Assembly: GCF_018687715.1 (NCBI RefSeq)
Contig: NC_056755.1
Location: 40,109,501 to 40,173,500 of the forward strand
Reading direction: 5' to 3'
Source: Carya illinoinensis
Lineage: Eukaryota > Streptophyta > Magnoliopsida > Fagales > Juglandaceae
Length of the DNA stretch: 64,000 nucleotides
Part shown: piece by piece, positions 34,843 through 46,737 of the stretch
Layout of the letters: each line of letters opens with the position of its first letter
Numbering within the stretch: position 1 is the stretch's first letter
Position numbers and translations under genes: made by a program
The notes under the pieces: model-generated
Told to the model about the DNA's origin: nothing
The model's input: the letters and a program-made list of their open reading frames with translations, nothing else
The model's database searches: none

Positions 34843-35727
34843 GTAAGATAATTATACTTCTCCTGATCAAAGTTTTGTGGCCATGGATCTGTAAATGCTT
34901 GATTATTTGCGCGGGCTTGTTTAATCGAAATGAGTGATCATTTGATTTTTAGTTTCCTTTTGCAGGTTTTGTATACAATCTTGTTGCTTTATTTTGCAAT
35001 AATTAAATTCTTATGACTTTTGGCGTGGTTTCGCCGATTGAAGATATTTTTTGAACTTCTAATTGTAAATAATTTGTAGCTAGCTATTTCACGGAGTTCA
35101 ATTAAATGGTAACATTGTCTGTGTGTGGATTATAAACTCTCTACTATCTAAAGCGAAAGTAGCTTTGATTTTTGCTATGATAAAAGATGATTTTTTTTTT
35201 TTTTGGTGGCAAACTACAACTCTTCTGTGCGTTTTTAGCTAATAATCTGGAATGAGATGCTCTAAAATGTAAAATGGTCATGAGGGAGCAGCCAAGTTCC
35301 AAAACAGCTTCGGTAATAATGGTTATACTGTCTTTCATTATTGCTGCTATAGAGAGCGTTGTTTTTTTTTTCTTTTTTTTTTTTTTATCATTTCTTGCTA
35401 TTGAAGAACTTAAAGAAAAGCTTGCTGTGGAGAGCATTGTTTTTTAATTGGAAGAATGGTCTTTGAGGCTGTGGGTGTGTGTGTCTTGCCACACTACCTA
35501 TTCAGTTTGGCAACCAATTATTACTATTTTGGCGTAGAAGGTTGGAAGTTTTCTGGTCATCTCAAAAGTAACAATTTGAGGTCATATTCTTGTCTTTGGT
35601 CTACCTACCAAGGCAGTGATAATATTTTTGGGTTGATTCTGGTGAATATTGCTACCTTGGTAACTTGTGGCCTGCAGTTGCTGACGAGGAACTACTTGTC
35701 AAAAAAAAAAAAAAAAAAACTATGGTT

Positions 35728-35848
35728 CGATCCTTGCTACTTCTGGTTTGAGATGCAATTTTTTGTGAAAGTATCTTATTTCTCATTTTCATACTCACTT
35801 GGACAATCTCTCTTTTGAGCACCTTCATAAAAGAATCAAAACTGAAGT
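35728..35848 (+). repeat. 121-bp direct repeat inside the Helitron, copy 2
   Basis: Second copy of 34065-34185, with a few substitutions. It is preceded by an A19 run (35701-35719). It probably represents the original synaptotagmin intron sequence. Confidence 0.85.
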
Positions 35849-36048
35849 CAGTGTTCTTAATTATAAATAGTCACACGAAGCAAACTTTTTGTTGATTTTC
35901 TTTTGAGTCTAGCCTCGGGCCCATTTCAGAGAACCAGTTAGATAAGCAGCTTTAGCTGAGCTAACATTCTTCATAGATGTGATATCAGATATAGGTTTTA
36001 TCGTTTTACTTGGTTAATAATATTAGGAATGATTCTATTCTTTTGTAG

Positions 36049-36150
36049 GCTGTCGATATAAAACTCCTTGGATCCCTTAATCGGGATGATTTGAAGAAAA
36101 TTTGCGGTGATAATTTTCCTGAATGGATATCTTTCCCCGCCTTTGAACAG
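36049..36150 (+). pseudogene. captured synaptotagmin (SYT4/5-type) exon 2
   Basis: A 34-codon exon between TTTTGTAG and GTTGATTA, in phase with the exon at 33709-33813. It reads AVDIKLLGSLNRDDLKKICG, then DNFPEWISFPAFEQ, the start of the SMP domain region of plant synaptotagmin 4/5. The following exons (rest of SMP, C2A, C2B) are absent. Confidence 0.82.
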
Positions 36151-36805
36151 GTTGATTATTTTTTGTTTATTTATTTTTTATTATCATTATGCTTATTCGT
36201 TTACATACTGAGTGGAATATTTCCCCTCAGCTTTTCTAACATTTGATATAATGAACAGAGAGGACTCAAAAGATCATATGGTTTGCTTTGTTTCGGCACA
36301 TATCTTAGTCGAATTAAATGATGTTTTTACAAGATGGAAATCTCTTGGGAAAAAGTGGGATTATGAAAGCTCTAAGGTTGGGCTAAAAACCTATCAAGTG
36401 GAAAGCTGACAGACCATTGATACCAGATACGGTGTTCAAAAAGTTCCTTTGCATAATAATTTGTTGATAAGAGGTCATTGCCAACCATTGACAAGGTCAA
36501 GGGATATGGTGGAAGAGATGTGGAAGTAAGTAATATGCTAATATTTTTCATGATTAGATATGATTTTGTGTGGATGATTTTTTTTTTATTCAAAAAAGAT
36601 ATGATTTTCTATCTTTATAAATAATAAATGATATATAAGTGCTTATAGAAATAAATAAATAAATGAGATAGTGAAATTTTTGTTATTTAGCCAATTTGTT
36701 ATTTTTGGTAAGTTTTTTATTTTCACAACAATTTTTCATTTTCATATTAGGATAGATTTTTTCTGCTCTTTATGAGTGTTTTATTATTCTCTTCATATGT
36801 ATAGG

Positions 36806-36949
36806 TCATGAAGATTGCACATGATTGCATTCAGAAATCATTGCAGTTTATACATGAAAGAGAAATTTCTCACCTAGATGTCAAACCTTATAATATTTAT
36901 GTAAAGAATGGTGTTTATAAGTTGTCATTTTGGATGTGCAATTCTCACG
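36806..36949 (+). pseudogene. captured WEE1-like protein kinase exon
   Basis: Between an AG acceptor and a CACG|GTAAGA donor the frame reads LQFIHEREISHLDVKPYNIY, then VKNGVYKL. This is the catalytic-loop segment of plant WEE1, the kinase that phosphorylates CDKs to delay mitosis. The Asp of the HLDVKP loop is kept, but the DFG motif is replaced by SFWMC and the Asp before Asn in the loop is Tyr. It could not be active. Confidence 0.75.
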
Positions 36950-38060
36950 GTAAGAGCTTGCAAATTGAATAATGATTTTGTATGTTCAATTTATGTAAAG
37001 AATGTGTTTTATTTTCTGTTGTTCAACTTAAATTAGTTTTAGTGCATGTTGTTATGAGATGATAATGTCATCTTCCATTTCAAAGATGTTACTGTTATCT
37101 GTTTTTGCAAAAATAATTTCTATAGAATTATTTTATTCCTCCAACCGGGTGCTATGTATATTACTAGATTATATGGATATAATAATATAATATGATTGAT
37201 GGTCAAGCTTTTGGTATCTGTGATCAAGAAGTTTGGTTTTCTAAAATTTTTAGTATGTTTGGCTTGTTGTATTGTCTGGATAGAGTAAATTTACAGGGTG
37301 GTTTTGAAAGGAGCCGCACTTTGGTTCTTAGTGCAGTGGCTGTTGGTGTGGGGTTGTTTTGCACTCTGTTTATTTCGTTTTATGTGATGCAATGTCTAAT
37401 TTTTTTTATTCAACTTCAACTAAGCTTGCTCTGAACAAATTTGGCAAATCTACAAATAGAATCAACTTTCATCCCTTTATGTTGTATTGGAAACTAATCT
37501 TTTACTTTTTCTTATTTGTGCTATCATCTAATTAATATCCTCCAATTCACTATACTTATTCTAAAAAAGTTCATAAAATTTATTATTCCTTCCATCCACA
37601 GCAAATATTTTATTAACATCAATTTTTTATAAAAAATATTATTTTTGTCTAAAATAATAACAAACCCAACTAAGCAAATGTGCATCGCACGTTGCCTCTC
37701 CACTAGTATATATAAATACACACAATAGAAACTCGTACTCAGTTGTTTTAGTGTTCAGAAAATAATCACGAGATAAAAACCATAGACAGGAAGTAGACCT
37801 GAACAAAGCAGTCAGGAAGTGAAGCCTCAACAAGCCAGCTGCGATTGTAGGATCCAACTAAATTTTAGGCAAAACCAAGTCAAGTATGCGGTACCCACGA
37901 GGCTTTGGAATATGCATCTAGAGAATTATCTGATAGACCTACAATTGAAGTTCGGAAATAATATGGACACAACTATTACACAACTCTAATAAAAGGTGAG
38001 GATCGTGTAATCGTTGTGTCTATGTTATTTTGAGAAATGCTTTATTTTCAAAGAGATTCT

Positions 38061-38184
38061 ACGAAAATAAACTTACAAATTGACGTAACTTGATGTGGTA
38101 AGTTAAAATGTAAAACTATTTTTATTGTAAAATAGATCTAACGTATCATATAAAGTTATGTCATTTTATGGGTTTATTTTTGTG
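38061..38184. mobile_element. foldback MITE, family A, copy 5
   Basis: Ends ACGAAAATAAACTTACAAAT and its inverse (TTATGGGTTTATTTTTGTG). It shares the interior TTTTTATTGTAAAATAGATC with the other copies. Confidence 0.6.
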
Positions 38185-38408
38185 TGATATGCTTCTGACT
38201 GTAGAATTTCTCTATTATTTTTCAATCTTCGAGGTCAAGATTGAATGCATCCATTTTAAATATGCCAAGAAAGCCTAACTGTGATTCCTATGGTCCCCAA
38301 GGATTAGGGGTTAGTGTCATTCTACCTGAAGGCCATTGAGTATGTGTTTAGATGTGCACTTGGGTGTATGCTCACATTTGCTAAATTATATGTTAAAACG
38401 TGCATAAG

Positions 38409-39097
38409 TAGTGGTGGCAATTTGTATTTGCGACTCGTGTTTGTGTTGTGTCTACTCATAAATATTTGACTATATGGGTCAACCTGAACACGACCTATTA
38501 AGCTAAATGAGCCAAACTTTTAAACTCTAATACGACCCATTTAAATAGCAGTTTGTGTCATATTACCCGTTCTGACCTGTTTAATAATTAATTATAAATG
38601 AGTTAACATGACACGACTCATTTCAACTTATTTCATATAAATGGGTTGAACTAATCTACATAATCCATTTGACTTAATTAACATAATCTCGCATAAAATT
38701 TAAAATCTATATTTATTAGTAATCACAATATCTTAAAAAAATAAAAAATAAGACTACTTACTAACAAAAAATATCAATATTTTTTAGATTTTAAACTATG
38801 ATAAAATCAATATTACAATCCAATAATAACAAATATGAGTATAAGTCCAAAATTACAATTCCAATAATAAAAATATAAATATATTGAGAAATACTAATAT
38901 TATAACCCGACAATAATAAAATTGTAATTTTGAAATAAGATTTAAATGGGTTATTGTGGTTGATTTTGGGTTAAACATGTGGACCAGTTATTGACCCATT
39001 TATTAATTGTATCTTAATGAGTCAATCCGTTTTGGTTCAAATCTATTCATATCAATTTCGTGTTGAGTTCACGAGTCAAGTCACATATTGCCACTTC
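38409..39097. mobile_element. hAT-like MITE, second copy in inverse orientation
   Basis: The ends TAGTGGTGGCAA and, inverted, AGAAGTGGCAAT match the element at 31910-32586. Read on the minus strand, the interior aligns along its length (for example TTTTATGCGAGATTATGTTA versus TTTTATGTGAAATTATGTTA). The flanking 8 bp agree only in part, so the TSD has decayed. Confidence 0.65.
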
Positions 39098-39713
39098 TTT
39101 GTGTAATGGATTGATCTAAGTCTCAAGTCAAAAACGCTTTTTATCCTCCATTAATCGTATAAAGTTATTAGAATTATGGTATTTACAAGCCTATTATGTA
39201 ATACACTACTTATGAGACCTATTATATTCATAAGAAAGGTCAAAGTACCAATAATTTTATATGTAAGCTAATGTGGCAGGCTTCCACATCAGAGGTATAT
39301 GGAAGTATGTGTCAATACATAGGCTTGTAAATAGATTTATTCAAGTTTTTGACCACACTATTCTTAATCTGTTATAAGATTGTGAAGCTCTTGTAATAAT
39401 TGTTAATTAGGGGGAATTAGAATCTGGTATATAAGTCATTTTGATAGTCGTAGAAACATATACATGTTAGACATTATCATGATATTTAGGATGAATATAA
39501 ACGAGTTGAGATTAAAAAAGTTGTGGATAGTCAGAGTCTATATTTAATTTGTATGTGAATACGAGTTAAGCTCAAACTCATTATTGAGTCACCAAGTTGT
39601 ATATTATGTTTACGTGTAATTTATTTCTTTATGGAATGAGTTTGAACATTTTGATCAAGAGCAATACAAATTTGACAAAATAGATTAATTATATTATATC
39701 TGGAGGGTCGAAT
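39098..39713. other. intergenic sequence
   Basis: No gene or clear repeat recognised. Confidence 0.3.
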
Positions 39714-42135
39714 GGACTCTCATAAAGAAGTGACTAAACCCACAACCAAGAAAGGCAATGGGAGGTAGAGAGCCCAAGGCTCTTGATCCACAAGGAAAGT
39801 GTCCCTGTCTGCAACGCGCCAATACAGAATTGAATTTCAAGTGTCATTAACTATTGACTGATAATGTTACAAGCAAGATCTTGCCCGCGTGTGATCTCTG
39901 ACTGCGATATTCACCCAGGGCATTAATCCCTCCTAAGGTAACAGCGGATTATGACCCTTAACAAACTGCATTCTAGTAGGGATGAGAGGAGCCCTCTTAC
40001 TCCACCACCATCGCATATAAATAAAGTTCAAAGGACACAATTGAGGTAACTTTTGAACGATATACACTCGAAATACACTCCAGAATTCATATTGACTTAA
40101 GCATCAGAAGTGTCTTGTGACACCCCAACCCTTCCTACTTTTTGATTGCAGGTTACCGGAAGACGTTGTCATTGCTACGAAACATGTCTATAATATTTGG
40201 CGCTATTTGTGGGATCTCTTTTTCCTACATCTCAACGTGCTTTTCATATACTTGTGGCAACATGTTCTCAAGTAATATGCGACCAAGAAACAATGACAAC
40301 AAGTGTTTAAGCAAACGATAGGATGGAAGGAAGGTTCACTGAGATGGAGGAAAGGATGAAGAAGATGACTCTGGAGCTAGAAAATCACCAATGAGAAAAT
40401 GACGCTCATAGGCAAAAAACTACAGACAAAACTGCATCGAGCCACGATGAAATGAACGAGGTGGAGTCGTAAATCATAGCCAGGACAATCCTTGAAGACG
40501 AAGAGAAAAAGAAGACGCACCAAGAACTGTGTCACCTCATGGAAAAATACAAGGAGATGACTAGGAAGATAGGCTAATCATCTTCAGTTGATACTCTACT
40601 CAACAACACCAACTTTGTTTACATCCATGAGATAATGATGATGTCGCTCCTGCTAAAGTTCAAAGTCTCACAAATGGAGCTATATGACAGGTCTAAAGAT
40701 CCAGTAGAACATCTGGATACCTTTAAGACTTACATAACTCTCCATGGTTTCTTGGTAGAGATTGCCTGTCGAGCTTTCCCCTTAACTCTGAAAGGGGTGG
40801 CAAAAGGATGGTTTGGAGCCCTACAACTTCATAGATAGTTCTGGAGACCTCACAAGGCAATTTTGACACAATTTATGGCTAGTAGAAGGAGAAGCTGACA
40901 TACGGCGTACCTTCTAATAGCCAAACAACGGGAGGACAAGATCTTGAAGGTGCACCTGGTCCGATTAAATAAGGAACACGTGTTTGCGGATGATCAAGAA
41001 GTAAAGATTAAGCTTGCTTTGATCTTAGGAGGCATATAACCCAGGCACCCATTTATGGCCTAGGAATCAACTAGCCACTAACAGACAACTCGCAAAGGAA
41101 AATCTTCAGGCTAAAGGTGGGAGAAAACTCAAAGGTCTCATCAAGGTGAAAGCCCTAAGTGGTGGTGGACAGTAAAGGAAAATCTTGACGATGCTTCTCA
41201 CCAAAATCTAAGAAGGAAAATGCACATTTGGGTGAGATTTGTACAATAATGTGAGGATTCATTGGGAGTGGTCCCACTTTCTCAAGTAGGAAGGCATATA
41301 AACGAAGAATGCAAACCTCGTCTTCCAAGTAGAGTTGGCGGTCAACAATCCAGTCGACAAGTTCGTCGACTCCTTGAAGCACAAAACTAGATTGTAGTAG
41401 GATAAGGGAAAAACAGGTAGAACAATGATTAAGACGAGAAAACTCACTGAAGGCAAAAAGCCCCTTAGTCAGCATGGAGTATCCCTGATTTAGTCCTACA
41501 TGCAGTTGCGATCCTGTGGAGTAGATCTTGAAGAATGAGACCCAGGGTGACCAGGCAGCACGGAAAGGTTAAGTCCCCCACCATAAGAAGGGGGCTTGGA
41601 ACGACCCACTTGCTTAGACGGCAGGGTAGCGAGGCTATTGGCAAGCAGAATGCGAACGTGGAACCAGTCAAAATTGTCTGTTTGCCTTCAACTAGTGGCT
41701 TGGCATCCCCCTAAAAGGGTAACCTGGTCTACCACCCTCTTTGAATTAACGGGCAAAAATGCCTTCCCACCACAAGGAAACTCATTGAAAGGAAAGAAAG
41801 GAATCGAAACCCAACTGCCACTAAACACCACACTCAAAGGTTCATCACAGGATACCCCCTAAGGATTGAATGAAAGGTTAAGAGACTCCCCGGCATAAAT
41901 CGTGGAAGGAATGAATGGCGTGGAAACACTTCCTTGCCAATTTCCAGCACTAGTGGGTTACAGTACTCGACGCCACATGATGCAGTACAACAATAATGTC
42001 CTCTAGACATTGGGATGAAGATAGGCCGAAGCTAAACCTAAATAATCCAAAACATACCAAATCGGAAGACAGAAGGGGGGGAGGTAGTTGATCTTGCAAA
42101 TTTCGAGGACGAAATTTGTTTTAAGGGGGGGAGGA
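39714..42135 (+). mobile_element. degraded Gypsy-type retrotransposon sequences with gag remnant
   Basis: A primer-site-like TTTGGCGCTATTTGTGGGAT lies at about 40196, as in many plant Gypsy elements. Downstream, in several frames, gag landmarks appear: LKFKVSQMELYDRSKDPVEH, GFLVEIACRAFPLTLKGVAK and GWFGALQLH, then LNKEHVFADDQEVKIKLALI. Many stops break the frame. Near the end, TTTCGAGGACGAAATTTG and a G-rich tract (AAGGGGGGGAGGATG, 42122-42136) form the 3' end of a different, Del/Tekay-like Gypsy element. At least two elements are therefore fused here. Confidence 0.7.
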
Positions 42136-43320
<1,185 letters not shown>

Positions 43321-43537
43321 TAAGATTTCCTGTCATGGATTGAGTTATGATATGGGGTGAGTTTGTTGCTCATTGTGAAAGTATTTGAACATGAGAGGTT
43401 TTAGTAGCTGGTTAATTGAGATGATTAAGCAAAGGGAAGAAAGTGATTTTATGTTTGCTGAGTAGGGGAGACAGGTGCTAAAGGTTCAGTATCCAATTCA
43501 AGGGTTGAGATACTCTGTAGATTGGATTGTGCAGGTT

Positions 43538-45603
43538 CTATGGATGTAAGGGAGCCAGGTGAAGTCTGTACGATTGGTTCCTAAGCCAATGGTGTTGAGA
43601 GTGAGGCATTGAGATGGTCAGAGGTAGTATATATTGAATAAAAATGAGAAGGAAAGAGAACAGGACCTCTTTGGGAAGATGCTTCTCAGGAAGAAGCTGT
43701 AGATGCAAGTTGATCATGTGCTGGGAATTGTAGTTTATCAAACACCACATATCTCGAGACATACACTCGGTGTGAGACTAAATTTGAGACATTTGTAACC
43801 CTTTTGATTTGAATAGTAACCTAGAAAAACACATTGTTTGCAACTCTAGTTTGTGCTTGTTATATGATCTTAGTAGTGGGTAGCATGCACAACCAAAGAC
43901 CTTGAGGGTGGTGTAGTTTGGTTCTTGCTGAAATAGCTTAGTGAAGGGTGATGCAAATTTAAGTGTAGCTATTAGCAATCTCTTTATCAATTAGATAGTA
44001 GTATAAAGAGCTTTAACCCAATAGGTCATAGGGAGATGAGATTGCCCCGAAAGACTAAGTCCAGTCTCAATGACATGACTACATTTTCGTTTAGCTATTC
44101 CATTTTGTTGGGATGTATGGTGGGTAGGTTAATCTATGGTAAATTTCATGATCGGCAAGATACTTGGTGAATTGAGTTGATGTATACTCTCCTCCACAAT
44201 CAGTTTCAAGTTGCTTAATTTTGGTTGATAAGAGATTTTTAGTCGTACACTTAAATTTGACAAATGTCTCAAACACCTTGAATTTATGTTTAAGTGGGGA
44301 TAACCAAGAGTATCTAGAGTAGTGATCAATAAAGTGTACATAAAACTTATAGCCATTTATTGACAAAATAGGTGATGTCCATACATCACTATGAACAAGT
44401 TCTAAAGGACATGACAAGACTTGATAAATGGAAGTTGTTTGCTTTTTGCAACTTGACATGAATTACACAAATACTTCTTAGACATAAGTTGGACATAGGC
44501 AGCTGTTTGGTCTTGACAAGATGTTGCAAAACTTGAGAGTTTGAATGCCCCAATCTGTTATGCCAAATTGCTGCATAAGTCTTTATTCCCAACAAAGCCA
44601 TGAGTGCTTTAATTTTATTTTTGGCTAGAGGGTTCAGCTGCACAGGAAACAACCCATCTCCATTGCCCCCCCCCCCCCCCCCCCCACAAGAAGATCTTCC
44701 CAGTAAGGTTGTCCTTTACAAACAAAATAAGTGTTGGTTAGTTTCAAATAATAACTAATATCCCAACAGAAATTATTGATAGAGAGGAGGTTGGCTAAGG
44801 CCTCATTGACAATATAAAATATTTTTAAGATAGCAAAAGGAATTGTTAGAATAAAAGATAGAAGAACCTGTGTGAGCAATGTGGAGTTCACTACCATTGC
44901 CTACTTCAATCGTGTCATTTTCCCGGTATGGTTGTTGCAAGGTTAGCTTATTGAAGTTTATAGCAATATGATTGTTAGCTCCACTATCCACAAGCCATTT
45001 TTTATTGTCTTTATGCATATAATTTGATTGGGCAGCCATAGCAGCAAATTCACTTGGTGGATGGTGACCTTGGAATGCATAGTACTCCATGCGGTGGAAG
45101 TAATCGAGAGCTTGATGATTGTTTCTACCACATATTTGATGATTGTAGAGGAGTATTTGTGCTGGCTACACTGTGAGGTGCTTCCATACTTCTACTTATT
45201 TGATGGTTTCTATAAGTAGAGTACAAATGAGCCAGATGAGTTGTTTTGATTATCCAGCATCTGTTCAAAGCTAAACAATTCCGATTACAATTCTTACAAG
45301 GTCATAGAGGTTTCCCTTATGGGGATGGAAAATAAGGTCACAAAGGTATTGTATTGAGAGTTGAGGCCTCTTACAATGTAGTAGATCAAGTCTTCATCTT
45401 CTATTAGCTTGCCAACGATAGCCAGCTAATCAGCAAGGGACTTTGCAACACGAACAAATTCGGCACAAGTTCTGTTCCCTTGGCAAAGATTTTGCAATTA
45501 GCGACGCAAATAGTTGATGCGAGATCAACATGGAGAGACATATCGATTTGCTAATGCAGACCATACCTGTTGGAAGCTATTTAGCCCATAAACAGTAAAG
45601 ATT
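43538..45603 (-). pseudogene. older Copia element, 3' part (gag end, protease, integrase)
   Basis: In several minus-strand frames: protease WLVDSGANNHIAINFNKL; pre-integrase IWHNRLGHSNSQVLQHLV; integrase core LELVHSDVWTSPILSINGYK, HFIDHYSRYSWL and LETDCGGEYTS; then TTLKVFGCACYPLLRSYNKH. The reverse transcriptase is missing and the frame is broken repeatedly. A C20 homopolymer interrupts it at 44666-44685. The gag reading continues beyond the younger Copia insertion, at 50626. Confidence 0.85.
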
Positions 45604-45608
45604 ACTTT

Positions 45609-46114
45609 TGTTGTGAAAAACGATGACAATGAATTGAAAGATTATGTGGAACGAGAAAAAATAATCACACACGATACAAGATTTACGTGGTTCAGCAAAT
45701 TGTTTACGTCTACGGGAGCTGCAGAGGATTTTACTATTGAGGAATATCACACTACAATGATAGATCACTCACTGTATGTCCACAGTGTTTCTACAGTACG
45801 ACCATATGATGTAAACATCATATATATAGTTAAATGGCGAAAAAACCCTAAAAATGCATGTTCGCTCAAGCGGCGTGTCGAGTTCGCGTCGAGCGAACTT
45901 CCTTTCCGCATCTGCTCGAACTCACTGTCGAGCTGATATCGAGCGTTCAAATCTGTCTGACTTCGCTCGAGCGGCCAATGCCTCCTCTCGAGCGAAAACT
46001 TCCTGCTCGAGCTCACTGTCGAGCTAACATCAAATGTTCGAATCTGTCTGAATTCGCTCGAGCGGCCAATGCCTTCGCTCGAGCGGTGTGGACCAGACTC
46101 CACAGTACTCAACA
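45609..46114 (-). repeat. younger Copia 3' LTR
   Basis: 506-bp LTR matching 50124-50620. It contains several CGCTCGAGCGG palindromic motifs spaced through its 3' half. Confidence 0.93.
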
Positions 46115-46204
46115 ATTCTCCCACTTGGAGACTGGTACACTCGTTGCATTGCCGTTTTCTTCAAACATGATATCCTCCACCTCTGCAACTCACTGCCTCT
46201 GTCT

Positions 46205-46737
46205 TCATACTAGAAGACCAACTGAAGTTGCGCACAACTTCAGTTTCTCAAGTGTAACACCCTTTGTCAACATATCAGCAGGGTTCTTGCTTCCATAAAT
46301 CTTCTCAAGTAACAACTGTCTGTCATCTAACAATGATCGTATGAAATGATACCTGATCTGAATGTGCATGGTCCTGGAATGGAATACTGGATTCTTGGCA
46401 AGGAATATGACACTCTGACTATCACTGTAGAGAGTGCCTTTCTGATTCTTTTTACCTAACTCCTCCAAGAAGCCCTGTAGCCATACCATCTCCTTTGCAG
46501 CCTCTGACACTGCAATATACTCAGTTTTTGTAGTAGACAAAGAAACTGTTTTCTGTAGATTAGAACCCCATGACATTGCAGTCCACCAATTGTATAAACA
46601 AAGCTCATGGTACTCTTTCTGCTATCAATATCTCCAGCTAGATCAGCATCAACATAGTCCTGTACCTCCAAGCTCTCTCTAAAGAAACACAAACAGGTTT
46701 CTGAGGAACCCTTTAGGTACCTCAAAATCCGTTTCAT
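46205..46737 (-). pseudogene. younger Copia RNase H region
   Basis: Two overlapping frames: first MKRILRYLKGSSETCL and VDADLAGDIDSRKSTM, then after a frameshift VSLSTTKTEYIAVSEAAKEM and LAKNPVFHSRTMHIQIRYHF. The catalytic Asp and Glu motifs are recognisable but lie in different frames. A stretch normally present between RYMSNP and MKRILRYLKG is deleted at the junction with the reverse transcriptase. Confidence 0.85.

Larger units (their letters stand above)
32888..37706 (+). mobile_element. probable non-autonomous Helitron carrying captured gene fragments
   Basis: The proposed 5' end TCTATAGTAATTATATAAGC (32888) resembles plant Helitron starts. The 3' end has a short hairpin (ATGTGC-ATC-GCACGT, 37679-37693), 9-10 nt, then CTAG at 37703-37706. 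The insertion lies between A (32887) and T (37707) with no duplication, as rolling-circle insertion predicts, and it falls inside a peroxidase intron. No Rep/helicase is present. Inside, all in the plus direction, are exon fragments of a synaptotagmin gene, an unidentified gene and a WEE1-like kinase. An alternative 5' end is the TCTCTC run at 32837. Confidence 0.72.
30758..37860 (-). pseudogene. class III peroxidase pseudogene split by transposons
   Basis: Exons in transcript order. Exon 1 remnant (37799 to about 37860) reads DPTIAAGLLRLHF then DCFVQ, with one base lost in the distal-His motif. Exon 2 (31688-31866) begins GCDGSVLITGSS and carries a one-base loss plus a TGA. Exon 3 (31292-31454) reads [15 protein letters not shown]. 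Exon 4 (30758-31179) has the proximal-His motif GAHTIGQTDC and is open to the stop. The family is secreted plant heme peroxidase, which oxidises phenolics with H2O2. The signal peptide and start are missing. Intron 1 holds a hAT-like MITE, a family A MITE and a probable Helitron, expanding it to about 5.9 kb. Confidence 0.88.

Noticed and set aside
37870..37965. Possible kinase-like tail (ALEYASRELSDRPTIEVRK) on the plus strand
   Set aside because: Only one short phrase, with no catalytic segment near it; too weak to call a gene fragment.
41155..41862. ORFs of 65-106 codons on both strands in the Gypsy remnant
   Set aside because: No recognisable retroviral or host domain, and the flanks are degraded retrotransposon.
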